60,609 nt of DNA from IH12 sp041987265 (GCA_041987265.1 JBHIWT010000001.1:1-60609); one strand, 5' to 3'; shown: positions 42,887 through 52,226, counted from the stretch's first letter. Notes: a model not told the origin generated them from the letters alone. Program-made: numbers and translations.

Positions 42887-45304
42887 GTGGTGGCGTACGA
42901 AGAACAGCGTTTGGCGGCATTGAAGGCGTTCGAGATTCTCGACACTTCCGCTGAACCATCCTTCGATAGGATCGCGCAGCTGGCGGGCGATCTGTTTGAC
43001 GTTCCGATCGCGCTGGTCTCGCTGGTGGATGCCGAGCGGCAATGGTTCAAGGCGCGGGTTGGTCTGGACGCCTGTTCGACGCCCCGTGACATTTCTTTCT
43101 GCACGCACGCAATCGAGATGGGCGAGCGCGCCGTGCTGGTGGTTGAGGATGCGCTCAAAGATGAGCGTTTTGCGTCGAACCCGCTGGTGACCGGCGCGCC
43201 GCATATCCGGTTTTATGCGGGCGCGACGCTGACCACGGCCGGCGGCCACAATCTTGGCACGTTGTGTGTGATCGATACGAAGCCGCGCAGTCCGAGCGAG
43301 CGGGAGCTGGCGCGGCTGAGGAAGCTGGCGCAGATCGTGGTCGATGAAATCGAGCTGGCGTTCGCTGAACGGCAGGCGCGCAAGAAGCAGCGCCTGTTGG
43401 AGCTGGCGGAAAACGTTTCCGGCGCAGGTTACTGGCGGGTCGATCTTGGAACGGGATCGCTGGACTGGTCGGATGCGGTCTACGAGATCCATGGCGTCAC
43501 GCGCGAGACATTTGACACCGGAGTTGATAGCGCGATCGATTTCTATCACCCCGAAGACAGGGCGATGGTGTCCGCGAATATCGACCATGCGATCGCGACG
43601 AAACAGGGGTTTGATTTCCAGCTGCGGTTGATCCGCGCCGACGGGGCGTTGCGCCATGTCGTGTCGAAGGCCGTATGCGAGCTGAATGACAGCGGCGAGG
43701 TCAGCGCGCTGGTGGGCGTGTTCCAGGATATCACGGACCATATCGAGTCGCTGAAGGCGATTGAGTCCAGCGAGGCGCAGTATCGTCTCCTGGCTGAGAA
43801 CTCGACCGACATCATTGCCGAGTTCGACCGCCGCGGAAAGATCAGTTTCGTTTCGCCGGCCTGCCGCACGGTGTTGGGTTACACCGAAGCGGAGATGATC
43901 GGTCAGCGGATGTGGGAGTACATCCATCCCGATGACGCCGAGCAAGTTGCGAGACAGTTTGCGAAGCTGGAACATGCAAAGGCGGGCGAGCGCTCAGTGG
44001 TGGTGCGTTATCGTGCGCGCCGCGCTGACGGTAGCTGGATCTGGCTGGAGGGGCGGCCGGGCGTGAAGCGCGATCCTGAAACGGGCGCGATCGTGTCTTA
44101 TCAGGATTCCGCGCGGGATGTGACGGCGGACGTCGCGGCTGAACACGAACTGGTTGAAGCTCGTCGCGAGGCGGAAGCCGCAGCGCAGGCCAAGGCCGAC
44201 TTCCTTGCGAACATGAGCCATGAATTGCGTACGCCGCTGACGGCGATGCTGGGGTTCGCCAACCTGGTGAAGGACCAGCCGGAGCTGGCGGACACAACGC
44301 GGGTTTACATCGAGCGCGCAGTGACGGCTGGCGAGGCGTTGAGGGCGACGGTGAACGACATTCTCGACTTCTCGGCGCTGGAAGCCGGGCGGGTGGAAAT
44401 CGAACGGTCGCCGGTTCGCGTGGCGACGTGCATTGAGCGTCTCGTCGATCTGTTTGCGCCGCAGGCTGCGGAAAAGGGTCTGGTGCTGTCGGCCGAGCTG
44501 GAGCGCCTGCCCGGTTTTCTGTCGATTGACGAACACCGGATCCGGCAGGTGCTGCTGAACCTGGTGGGCAATGCGGTGAAGTTCACGGACGACGGGTCGA
44601 TCGAACTGGCCGCGAGCTATGACACGAATGCTGCGCGCCTGATGATCTCGGTGTCCGATACAGGTGTCGGGATCGCCGAGGACGCGGTGCAGCGTCTGTT
44701 TCAGCGGTTTTCGCTGGTCGATGCGTCGACGACGCGGAAATATGGCGGCACCGGTCTGGGCCTTGCGATCTGCAAGGGCATTGTCGAGGCGATGGGCGGC
44801 GAGATCGGCGTGGAGAGTTCGCCCGGGGCCGGCTCAAAATTCTGGTTCTCGGTGCCGGCGGAGATCGCGCTCGGGGATGTTGGCGTTGCGGATGACGAGG
44901 CGCGCGGACTGGAGCTGCCGTCGCATTGCCGGGTGCTGGTCGCTGACGACAATGAGTCGGTGCGGACATTGTTGAGCGCGGTGCTGGAAGCGCTGGGCGC
45001 CCAGGTGAAACTGGTCGTCGACGGCGAAGCTGCTGTTGAGGCGGTGATGGAGCAGCCGTTCGATATGATCCTGATGGATCGCATGATGCCAGGTATTGGC
45101 GGAGAGAATGCGGCGCGGAAGATTCGTGAAACGAGCGGTCCGAACCAGGACACGCCGATCGTGGCCCTGACGGCGGACCGCAGCAGGCTTGATGCGCCGG
45201 AGCTTTTTGACGGCGTGGCGGGCAAGCCGCTGGACATGCAGGAACTGGCGCAGGCGATTGCCGGCGCGCTCGGGATTGAACAGGAGTTTGCCGATGTCGC
45301 TTGA
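42887..45304 (+). CDS. GAF-PAS-PAS hybrid histidine kinase
   Basis: An 805-aa soluble sensor kinase. The GAF domain is at about 5-160, PAS domains at about 170-285 and 298-415, HisKA with His in MSHELRTPL at about 446, ATPase at about 550-665 (NAVKFTDDG, GTGLGLAICKG), and receiver at about 685-795 with Asp in MILMDRMMPG. Start is GTG 42887 after GGAG. The gene overlaps a single-domain response regulator by eleven bases, so the pair is coupled. The CtrA-type site upstream points to cell-cycle control. Confidence 0.92.
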   Translation: MVAYEEQRLAALKAFEILDTSAEPSFDRIAQLAGDLFDVPIALVSLVDAERQWFKARVGLDACSTPRDISFCTHAIEMGERAVLVVEDALKDERFASNPLVTGAPHIRFYAGATLTTAGGHNLGTLCVIDTKPRSPSERELARLRKLAQIVVDEIELAFAERQARKKQRLLELAENVSGAGYWRVDLGTGSLDWSDAVYEIHGVTRETFDTGVDSAIDFYHPEDRAMVSANIDHAIATKQGFDFQLRLIRADGALRHVVSKAVCELNDSGEVSALVGVFQDITDHIESLKAIESSEAQYRLLAENSTDIIAEFDRRGKISFVSPACRTVLGYTEAEMIGQRMWEYIHPDDAEQVARQFAKLEHAKAGERSVVVRYRARRADGSWIWLEGRPGVKRDPETGAIVSYQDSARDVTADVAAEHELVEARREAEAAAQAKADFLANMSHELRTPLTAMLGFANLVKDQPELADTTRVYIERAVTAGEALRATVNDILDFSALEAGRVEIERSPVRVATCIERLVDLFAPQAAEKGLVLSAELERLPGFLSIDEHRIRQVLLNLVGNAVKFTDDGSIELAASYDTNAARLMISVSDTGVGIAEDAVQRLFQRFSLVDASTTRKYGGTGLGLAICKGIVEAMGGEIGVESSPGAGSKFWFSVPAEIALGDVGVADDEARGLELPSHCRVLVADDNESVRTLLSAVLEALGAQVKLVVDGEAAVEAVMEQPFDMILMDRMMPGIGGENAARKIRETSGPNQDTPIVALTADRSRLDAPELFDGVAGKPLDMQELAQAIAGALGIEQEFADVA

Positions 45305-45788
45305 ACGCGTTGGCCGCCGTATTCTTGTTGTGGATGACGATCCCGGCGTGCGGGAATTGCTGCTCACCCGGTTGCAGGTCGCCGGCTATTCGGTGACGGC
45401 GGCGCGCGACGGCGCCGAGGCGCTGGAGCTGGTGAAGATGGTGTCACCGGCGGCGATGGTGCTGGACCTCAACATGCCCGGCACGGACGGGTTTGAAGTT
45501 CTGAGCGCGCTGCAGCTGAATCAGGCGACGGCGCGGTTGCCGGTGATGGTTCTGACCGCGCGCAACGCGCCGGACGATGTGAAGCGCGTGTTGCAGTTGG
45601 GCGCGCGCGATTACCTGGCCAAGCCGTTTGACGACCAGATGTTGCTGGCCCGCGTCGCCCGGTTGCTGCGCAAGCGCACGCCGGTTGCGGCTCAGCAGGT
45701 TGACGCGGCGCCCAAGGCGAAGCCTCAGCCGGCGCCGGTTGTCGAGCCTGACGCTGATGCGGACGCTGACAACACGATGCTGATCTGA
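45294..45788 (+). CDS. Response regulator, single receiver with acidic tail
   Basis: A 164-aa protein: receiver at about 8-122 (ILVVDDDPGV, Asp in MVLDLNMPG, Lys in LAKPF) and a Pro/Ala-rich then acidic tail (DADADADN). It has no DNA-binding domain. ATG 45294 lies inside the end of the kinase gene and follows CAGGAG. It likely relays phosphate or binds a protein partner of the upstream hybrid kinase. Confidence 0.9.
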   Translation: MSLERVGRRILVVDDDPGVRELLLTRLQVAGYSVTAARDGAEALELVKMVSPAAMVLDLNMPGTDGFEVLSALQLNQATARLPVMVLTARNAPDDVKRVLQLGARDYLAKPFDDQMLLARVARLLRKRTPVAAQQVDAAPKAKPQPAPVVEPDADADADNTMLI

Positions 45789-45806
45789 CGTGGGTGCGGC
45801 TTGCGC

Positions 45807-47279
45807 TCAGGGGCGGTCGTCCGGCGCGAGGGGCATTTCGGGGCTGTCGCCAGACGCAAATGGCGTGAACGCCGGAACGGGTTCGGCAGTGCGGACCTGT
45901 TCGAGCCAGAAGACGCCGTCGTAGGGATTGGAATTGCCGCGGGTCAGCGCGAAGTCGATGTCGCCGTCGGCGTCGATGTCCTTTGCGATGAACTTGTCGA
46001 ACATGCCGCGTTCGCGACGCGAGATGTCGTGGCGTGTCCATGCGCCTGTTGCATCACCGGGGTTTTCAAACCAGCCGAGGCGGCCGAAGGGCGTGTCGAG
46101 CGGCAGGGCTTCGTCGTCGCGGTCGCGAGCGCCGGCGGAATAGCCGCCGGAGATGACGTCCAGGTCGCCGTCGCTGTCGATGTCGGCTAGTTCGATACCA
46201 ATCATCCAGTCGGGGCCGAAGGTTCCGATGATGTGCGTGGTCCAGGGCTGGGAGAGGTCGGCGGGCTGTTCGAGCCAGGCGAGACCGTCGGTGAAGACGA
46301 TGTCGTCGTGGGTGGCGGTGATGATGTCGGTGCGGCCGTCGGCGTTCATGTCGGCGAAGGCGAAGTTGAAGCCGCCGAAGGCTTCTTCGCTGGGCGTTAT
46401 GGGCAGTTCGGTGAAGTTGGCGGCGCCGTCATTCTGAAAGAGGACGATGCGCGGGCCGACGCGGACGCCGCCGATTATGTCGAGATCGCCATCTGAATCG
46501 ATGTCGACGGGATGGGCGTTCTGAGGGATCAGGTAGCGGCCAAGTTCCTGCTCCCGCCAGCTTTCGGCGGCCAGCGGGTCGCCGTCGACATGGAAGACCG
46601 AGATGGCGGTGGGTTCGGCGGTGGCCGGGTCGGGATTCTGTTCGCCCTTGTTGGCGGTGGCGGCTTCGGGCCTTCCGTCTCCGTTGAAGTCGGCGAGGAA
46701 GACGCGGATGAAGGAGCCGCGGTTCAGGGTCTGCGGGATGATCAGGCGATCCCAATGTTCGCTGCGCGCATTCGGGCCGGGATTCTGGAAGTAGATCAGG
46801 TGGGCCAGTTCGGCTGAGGCGATGATGTCGAGGTGACCGTCGCCGTTGACGTCGGCGATGGCGGCGTCTTCGGGCGCGCCGGCTTCGGGGCCTTCGGCGA
46901 GGGTGATGTTTTCCCACATGTCGGGATCATCGGAGCCGAAGGCGATGCGGATATAGCCGTCGGCCTCGCCGTCGTATTCGGTGTCGGATTCATGGACGGT
47001 GACGATGTCGTCGAAGCCGTCGCCGTCGAGATCAGCCATGGCGAGGCCGTCGCCGCCGGAGAGCGGGATCGGCAGATCGGCGCCGTTGTCGATGACGTGT
47101 TCGCGCCAGGAGATGTACTCGCCTGTTGGCGTCTGCGCGGTGGTGAGTTGCTGGCCGACGCCCTCTCCGCTTGCCGGTTGCGGGGGAGCGGCGGGGGAGT
47201 CGCTTGTGTCAGGCGAAGGCGTGCATGCGGCAAGGAGTGTTGCGAGCGCTGTGGCGGCGGTCAGGCGTGCGATGGACAT
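45807..47279 (-). CDS. FG-GAP/VCBS-repeat lipoprotein
   Basis: A 490-aa secreted protein with a lipobox leader (ALATLLAAC). It forms a beta-propeller of FG-GAP repeats with calcium loops of the DxDGDGxxD type, seen as DLDGDGFDD, DVNGDGHLD, DFNGDGRPE, DIDSDGDLD and DMNADGRTD. These proteins bind calcium and often act in adhesion or as carriers for enzymes; the ligand here is unknown. Confidence 0.82.
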   Translation of the reverse strand: MSIARLTAATALATLLAACTPSPDTSDSPAAPPQPASGEGVGQQLTTAQTPTGEYISWREHVIDNGADLPIPLSGGDGLAMADLDGDGFDDIVTVHESDTEYDGEADGYIRIAFGSDDPDMWENITLAEGPEAGAPEDAAIADVNGDGHLDIIASAELAHLIYFQNPGPNARSEHWDRLIIPQTLNRGSFIRVFLADFNGDGRPEAATANKGEQNPDPATAEPTAISVFHVDGDPLAAESWREQELGRYLIPQNAHPVDIDSDGDLDIIGGVRVGPRIVLFQNDGAANFTELPITPSEEAFGGFNFAFADMNADGRTDIITATHDDIVFTDGLAWLEQPADLSQPWTTHIIGTFGPDWMIGIELADIDSDGDLDVISGGYSAGARDRDDEALPLDTPFGRLGWFENPGDATGAWTRHDISRRERGMFDKFIAKDIDADGDIDFALTRGNSNPYDGVFWLEQVRTAEPVPAFTPFASGDSPEMPLAPDDRP

Positions 47280-47393
47280 GGGCGATTCCGGAAATTGTTC
47301 GGTGCGGGGAACATGCTGGGGTTCAGCCGGATGTCCAGAGGGTGAGTGGATCGGGCGTTGCCTGTGCGCACGCCGCCTGTGTGCACGCCGCCG

Positions 47394-47430
47394 GGTCCCG
47401 GATCGGCCTTCGGCCGCCCGGGATGACGGA
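47394..47430. repeat. Dispersed GC-rich hairpin, copy 2
   Basis: GGGTCCCGGATCGGC, TTC loop and GGCCGCCCGGGATGA pair as a near-perfect stem-loop, related to the copy at 42249. Directly before it are two tandem 15-base units (CTGTGYGCACGCCGC). It lies in the gap between the FG-GAP and Coq4-like genes. Confidence 0.6.
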
Positions 47431-47444
47431 TCCTGCGCACTCGC

Positions 47445-48395
47445 TCAGGCTGCGTTGGCGGCTTCCAGTTGTTCGACGAGGTCGGCGGGAAATGGCGATT
47501 TGTAGGCGGTGACGCCGAGTTTCTCGCGGATGGTCTCGGTTGGCTGGGCCCATACTTCCGGCCAGTCGACGTCGAGCAGTTGCGGGGTCTGGCGGCCGTG
47601 GCGCCAGCCGGACAGCGTGATCTCGAGCAGGAGCGGAATTGCGGGCGGCGTGCGGATGGCGGCGCGCGCATTCACGAAGGCGAGGTATTGCGCTGAGTAG
47701 TTGTGGCCGAACTGCGAAAGCTGGAAGCCGGAAATGGCCGTCTCGTGCAGCGCGGTGGTGTGGTAGCCGCCGATGATGTGCCAGAGGTCGTGGCATTGCA
47801 GGATGCGGGCGTTGAGATAGTCGAGCGGCGGGCGCAGGTCGGCGAGGCCGAGTTCGTCGCGGTCGAGGACTTCGAGGTCGAACTGGTTCTCGACGATGAG
47901 GCGGTGGAACTCCCCGCCCAACGAATTGGCGGGACAGGCGGCGAGTTCCTCGAGCTGGAACTTGCGGGGCCAGCCTTGTGCGGCGGCTTCGGGGACGCCG
48001 GGGTAAGCGAGGCTGGCGTCGGCGGCGCGGACATCGAAGGTTTCATCGACATGATCGCCGAGGCGCGCGGTGCGCATGGTGAAGGTTCCGGCGTCCATTT
48101 TGGATTCGTCGTCGAGGAAGTCCCAGAAGGGCGGCCAGAGGGCGGGGTTCACCGTGCCCGAGCCCTGCGTGAGGTCGACGTCTGGCGCCGGGTCGCCGTA
48201 CCAGCCGGCGGCGGCTGCGTCGTACAGGTCGAGGATGATGGCCGGTTCGACGAAGCCGGCGCGGGTCAGCAGGGCGGCGAGGTCGATGGCGGCGGGTATG
48301 TCGCCCTTCTTCGCGGCGGCGGCGAGCGCGTGGGCGTCGCCCTCTCCTGATGCGACGATGCGTTCGAACCTCTCGCGGATTTCTGCGGCTGGCAT
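47445..48395 (-). CDS. Coq4-family protein
   Basis: A 316-aa protein with the Coq4 metal motif HDxxH-x11-E, seen as HDLWHIIGGY ending in HETAIS. Coq4 supports ubiquinone biosynthesis, recently linked to C1 decarboxylation/hydroxylation of the ring. ATG 48395 follows GGAGG; an upstream ATG at 48452 lacks such a site. It is longer than typical Coq4 (about 230-270 aa) because of an N-terminal helical region of about 60 residues and a loop region before the motif. It may be a divergent paralogue with another role. Confidence 0.75.
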   Translation of the reverse strand: MPAAEIRERFERIVASGEGDAHALAAAAKKGDIPAAIDLAALLTRAGFVEPAIILDLYDAAAAGWYGDPAPDVDLTQGSGTVNPALWPPFWDFLDDESKMDAGTFTMRTARLGDHVDETFDVRAADASLAYPGVPEAAAQGWPRKFQLEELAACPANSLGGEFHRLIVENQFDLEVLDRDELGLADLRPPLDYLNARILQCHDLWHIIGGYHTTALHETAISGFQLSQFGHNYSAQYLAFVNARAAIRTPPAIPLLLEITLSGWRHGRQTPQLLDVDWPEVWAQPTETIREKLGVTAYKSPFPADLVEQLEAANAA

Positions 48396-48485
48396 GGGCG
48401 GCCTCCTCCAAGGCTTTTTCTGGAGGCTATGCGCGGGGCGGCGATGGGACAAGGGTGTCGCCGGGGCGCCGGTAGGACAAGTTGT

Positions 48486-49958
48486 TCAGGTTGGCGCGTC
48501 AGGGCCGGACTGGGCGAGCTTGCGCAGATTGTCTTCGTGGGTCTGGCGATCGATCCGGTAGGTCGCGATGACGATGACGGATGCGGCGAGCAGGAGGATG
48601 CTGACGGGAATGTAGTACCAGCCGAGCCGCATCAGCGTGTCTTCGGGTATGTCGGCGGGAGCGACGCCGACCGGGAATTGCGCCAGCGTGAGGACAAGCG
48701 TCGCCAGCATGACGCCGAGACCGGTGACGAGTTTCTGCGTGAAGGTGTTGGCGGAGAAGAACAGGCCTTCGGAGCGGCGCCCGGTTTTCAGCTGGGACTG
48801 TTCAACGAGATCGGACATCAGAGAGAGGACGAGGGCCTGGAAGCAGACGATGAGGGCGACGTTGACCTGCCCCAATGCAACGACGACCCAGAATGTGACC
48901 TCCTCTCCGCCGCCGGAAAGGATTCCGAGCAGGCGCAGCATGACCGCCATGGGCGCGCTGAAGACCATGATCGAACCGATAAGAACGGCGCCGCGCTTCT
49001 TGCCCAGCGTGCGCGTGACAAAGGGCGCGATGGCGGCGCCGACGAAGACTGACAGGAAGATGAGGAGTGTGAGCAGCGCGATCTGGATGGCGCTGAAGCC
49101 CCAGAAGTAGGTGGAGAAGTAGACCGACAATGCGTTGGACAGGCCGGCTGCGGTGAAGCCGAACATCATGGCGATGAAGATCGAGAGAAAGGAGCGGTTG
49201 GACAGCGTTTCGAAGATTTCCCGGAAGATGGTGAGGAGTGTGACGCCGGTTCGCACGGGCGGCTGGGTGAGGCGGCGGATCTGGCCGTGGGTGCCCAGCG
49301 AGGAGATCATGATGGCGAGGAAGATGAGGGTCGCGGCGATGGCGCCGTAGACGCCGTACGCCTCCCGGTTGAACTGGCCTTCGGGGATGTCGGCGGTGAC
49401 GAAGGCGGGGAACAGGAAGAAGAACATCAACACGGTCATGGCGTTACCGCCGGTCCAGCCGAAGTAGGAGCGGAACGCCTGAAGTGTGGAGCGCTGGTCG
49501 TAATCGCGCGTGAGTTCGGGCGCGAGGGCGGCGCTGGGCGTTTCGAACAGGGTGATGAAGTTGCGCGTGAGGATGGCGAGGACGAGGAGGTAGATGAACA
49601 GCGCCTGATCGCTCCATCCGGTAGGCGGGCTCCAGAGGAGATAGAAGCAGATCGCGACAGGGATGGCGGAGGCGTACATGAAGACGTGGCGCCTGCCCCA
49701 TTTCGAGCGGAAGTTGTCGGACCAGTAGCCGACGATGGGATCGGATATGGCGTCGGTAACGAGCGCGATGGTGAGCGCGAGGCCGACCAGCGGCGCGTCG
49801 AGACCGACGACCTGGCTGTAGAACAGGAGCAGGAAGATCGAGAATCCCTGGTCCTTGACGCCGAAGGCGATCGCGCCGGCGCCATAGGCGAGACGCGTGC
49901 CGAGCGATGGGGCGCGCTGGGCGGCGATGGCGGCGGGGTTTGGTTGGGTGTTGTCGAT
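48486..49958 (-). CDS. MFS/GPH-family transporter without canonical start codon
   Basis: The open frame encodes about 490 aa with 12 TM helices. The first in-frame ATG (49679) lies inside the conserved region; 93 further codons upstream encode the expected first helices (FLLLFYSQVVGL, TDAISDPIVGYWSD, SKWGRRHVF). Between that stretch and the upstream stop at about 50024 there is no ATG, GTG or TTG. The best position is ATC 49958 (ATC-GAC-AAC-ACC), after AAAGGG. Either a rare AUC start, a start-codon mutation, or a base error. Substrate unknown; the family carries sugars or related solutes. Confidence 0.75.
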   Translation of the reverse strand: MDNTQPNPAAIAAQRAPSLGTRLAYGAGAIAFGVKDQGFSIFLLLFYSQVVGLDAPLVGLALTIALVTDAISDPIVGYWSDNFRSKWGRRHVFMYASAIPVAICFYLLWSPPTGWSDQALFIYLLVLAILTRNFITLFETPSAALAPELTRDYDQRSTLQAFRSYFGWTGGNAMTVLMFFFLFPAFVTADIPEGQFNREAYGVYGAIAATLIFLAIMISSLGTHGQIRRLTQPPVRTGVTLLTIFREIFETLSNRSFLSIFIAMMFGFTAAGLSNALSVYFSTYFWGFSAIQIALLTLLIFLSVFVGAAIAPFVTRTLGKKRGAVLIGSIMVFSAPMAVMLRLLGILSGGGEEVTFWVVVALGQVNVALIVCFQALVLSLMSDLVEQSQLKTGRRSEGLFFSANTFTQKLVTGLGVMLATLVLTLAQFPVGVAPADIPEDTLMRLGWYYIPVSILLLAASVIVIATYRIDRQTHEDNLRKLAQSGPDAPT

Positions 49959-50003
49959 GGTGGGGCCCTTTTGGCGCCTGCGTGTTGATCCCGGATCAGA
50001 ACG

Positions 50004-50507
50004 TCAGCTGCAGTCTTTCCTTGGTTGTGCTCTCTCGGATGACTGCGACGCACGCTCTTTCAACACTCTTGGTTCGCAATCCGTGTCGGGCCACAGTTGG
50101 ACGCGGTACACGTCTTCGCCGCTATCCCAATGCTCTGCCACGGTTTCGAAACCGCCGCCGCAAATCCGTGCGCGATAGCGACCAGCAGGAACCTTAATGC
50201 GAGCAGCATCCGGAAAATAATCGGTGCAACCGGCTACGACGAGTTTTCCAGACTGGATTTCCAGCCCACATTCAGTGACGTGATCCCAATTTTCAAAGTC
50301 TTCTCGCGGTTCTGACTGAAGGACTTCCACGGTGACTGGAACATCGACATTGCGAACGGTACCAACCGCCAAGGCGCCGGGTGCAACGGCAAGCATTCGC
50401 TCGGTTGCCTCGCGATTCCAGGCGCCCTCGCCAATGTAGGGTGCGTTTTCATCCTGCAGGTAGAATTGGAAGTAGTCAGCGAAGAGGCTGAAGGTATGGG
50501 TGGTCAT
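50004..50507 (-). CDS. Conserved hypothetical protein
   Basis: A 167-aa soluble protein. Conserved-looking blocks are GAWNREATERMLAVAPGALAVGTVRNVDVPV, VVAGCTDYFPDA and YRVQLWP. I recall similar sequences scattered through unrelated bacteria, without assigned function. Its GC content looks somewhat lower than that of its neighbours, which fits horizontal transfer but is not strong evidence. Start ATG 50507; no strong ribosome site. Confidence 0.65.
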   Translation of the reverse strand: MTTHTFSLFADYFQFYLQDENAPYIGEGAWNREATERMLAVAPGALAVGTVRNVDVPVTVEVLQSEPREDFENWDHVTECGLEIQSGKLVVAGCTDYFPDAARIKVPAGRYRARICGGGFETVAEHWDSGEDVYRVQLWPDTDCEPRVLKERASQSSERAQPRKDCS

Positions 50508-50583
50508 GCCTGATTTTCCCCCACCTCAATAATGCGCGATGTCCATTTGGGACCGTTGGTGATCGATCTGCTCTGGTGCGCGC

Positions 50584-51033
50584 CTACTCGCCGTAGGAGA
50601 TGCCGATGGATTCGGCGACGCAGGCGGGGCGGTCCTTGCCTTCGATCTCGATGGTGGCTTCCATCGTGACCTGTTTGCCGCCGGCTTTCGGTTCGACCTT
50701 GAGGCATTTCTGGCGGAGGCGGACTTTTGAGCCGACGGGGACCATGTTGGTGAAGCGGACCTTGTTGCAGCCGTAATTGATGCCGCGCGAGACGCCGTCG
50801 ACTTTCATCACCTGGGCGGCCAGCATGGGCAGCAGCGAGAGCGTGAGGTAGCCGTGGGCGATGGGGTGGCCGAGCTCTTTCGTGGCGCGTTCGACGTCGA
50901 CGTGGATCCATTGATGGTCGCCGGTGGCTTCGGCGAACTTGTTGACCTGGGTCTGGGTGATCTCGTGCCAGGGCGAAACGCCGACTTCCTCGCCGACGAG
51001 GGATTCGAGATCATTGAAATGGATGGTGCGCAT
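50584..51033 (-). CDS. MaoC-family (R)-specific enoyl-CoA hydratase
   Basis: A 149-aa hot-dog-fold hydratase. Catalytic Asp and His lie in FAEATGDHQWIHVD, and the conserved PIAHGYLTLSL follows. It hydrates trans-2-enoyl-CoA to (R)-3-hydroxyacyl-CoA for PHA synthesis or beta-oxidation side routes. It is a single gene between the hypothetical protein and the RHH-EF-hand gene. Confidence 0.9.
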   Translation of the reverse strand: MRTIHFNDLESLVGEEVGVSPWHEITQTQVNKFAEATGDHQWIHVDVERATKELGHPIAHGYLTLSLLPMLAAQVMKVDGVSRGINYGCNKVRFTNMVPVGSKVRLRQKCLKVEPKAGGKQVTMEATIEIEGKDRPACVAESIGISYGE

Positions 51034-51278
51034 TTGGCGGTTTCCTCAGTTTCCTGTTCTCTTAGTTGCCCTGATTTCTAAGGGATTTGCAGCGTCCGGA
51101 CACGCTTTTTCTGGCGTCGGGACGTGATTTCGAGTGAGATGGGGCGCTGGCGGGGGGATGTTCGGGCGTGAAATGACTCGCGTCCGGGCGGGGATTTGCT
51201 GGTGCGGGTCGCGCGGCGGTGTTGGGCTTCGAGCCAAGGCCGCCAGAAGTTGAACCCACTAACGGCCGGGATCGAGAG

Positions 51279-52226
51279 ATGACCAAACGCAAGTCGCGCA
51301 GCCCGAAGAAGTCTGAAACGCTGGAGGTCCGGCTGGACCATCAGACCAAGCAGGACTTTATCGAGACGTGCCGGGAAAACGGCACCACGGCGAGCGATGT
51401 GGTGCGTTCGGGCATCGAAAAGTATCTCGCCCGTTACAACAAACCATTCTGGCGGCCGACACCTGAAGCCAATGATGGAGTGTCGGCGATGATTGTTCCT
51501 TTTGTGAAGCACCGGAAACGCGTGTTGGCGGGCGGCGTTGGGGCCGTGACGCTGGCGGCGATGGTTGCGCTGCCGAGTGCGGCGGGGCCGGACATGAAGG
51601 CGGCGTTCGCGCGGCTGGACCAGGACGGCGACGGCAAGCTGACGATCACGGAGTTCATGGGGCCGGAGGCTGGCGACAGCCGGCGGGTGGAAAAGGTGGT
51701 CAAGGAGATCATCGAAGAAAACGCCGAGGATGCGGACCGTGACGGGCGCGAGGTTGAGGAGCTGGAGATCGTTTCCGAGACGTTCGCGGTTTTGTTGCCG
51801 CCGGAGGATGGCGATGTCGACGGCCAGTGGGGCGTGTCGATGCAGGCCAGCCGGTCGATCAAGGGCGGCGATCCTGACAGCGTCGATGTTCCCGAAGATC
51901 CGCGCCAGGAAGAGTTTGCGGGCATGGATACGAACGGCGACGGCGATGTCAGCCTCGGCGAGTTCGAGGCGCGGATGAAGGCGTTGTTCACGCGCGGCTT
52001 CGAGCTGCTGGACGAGAATGGCGACGGCAAGCTGACGAAGGCGGAATTCGCTGTCTCGGCTGACGGGCAGGTGCTGTTGCGCCGCAGCCCGGCAGGGATT
52101 GATCAGGACGGAAGTTCAGGATCGCCCGAGCTGTTGAGCGATGTGCAGGTGGAGGCCGGGTTCGCAGCGATGGATGCGAACAAGGACTCCAGCGTGACGC
52201 TGAGCGAATACCTTTCGGCGATCTGA
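51279..52226 (+). CDS. Ribbon-helix-helix/TM/EF-hand fusion protein
   Basis: A 315-aa protein with an unusual domain order. Residues 12-53 are an RHH-like (CopG/Arc) domain: ETLEVRLDHQTKQDFIETC, then GTTASDVVRSGIEKYL. A TM helix follows a basic KHRKR at about 82-102. The rest is extracytoplasmic with EF-hand loops DQDGDGKLTITE (114-125), DTNGDGDVSLGE and DENGDGKLTKAE, plus a degenerate DANKDSSVTLSE. Start ATG 51279. The layout suggests a calcium-sensing, membrane-tethered DNA-binding protein, which is inferred. A terminator follows at 52250. Confidence 0.8.
   Translation: MTKRKSRSPKKSETLEVRLDHQTKQDFIETCRENGTTASDVVRSGIEKYLARYNKPFWRPTPEANDGVSAMIVPFVKHRKRVLAGGVGAVTLAAMVALPSAAGPDMKAAFARLDQDGDGKLTITEFMGPEAGDSRRVEKVVKEIIEENAEDADRDGREVEELEIVSETFAVLLPPEDGDVDGQWGVSMQASRSIKGGDPDSVDVPEDPRQEEFAGMDTNGDGDVSLGEFEARMKALFTRGFELLDENGDGKLTKAEFAVSADGQVLLRRSPAGIDQDGSSGSPELLSDVQVEAGFAAMDANKDSSVTLSEYLSAI

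Noticed and set aside
42833..43975. 380-aa minus-strand open frame across the hybrid kinase
   Set aside because: Antisense to GAF and PAS domains that are clearly coding.
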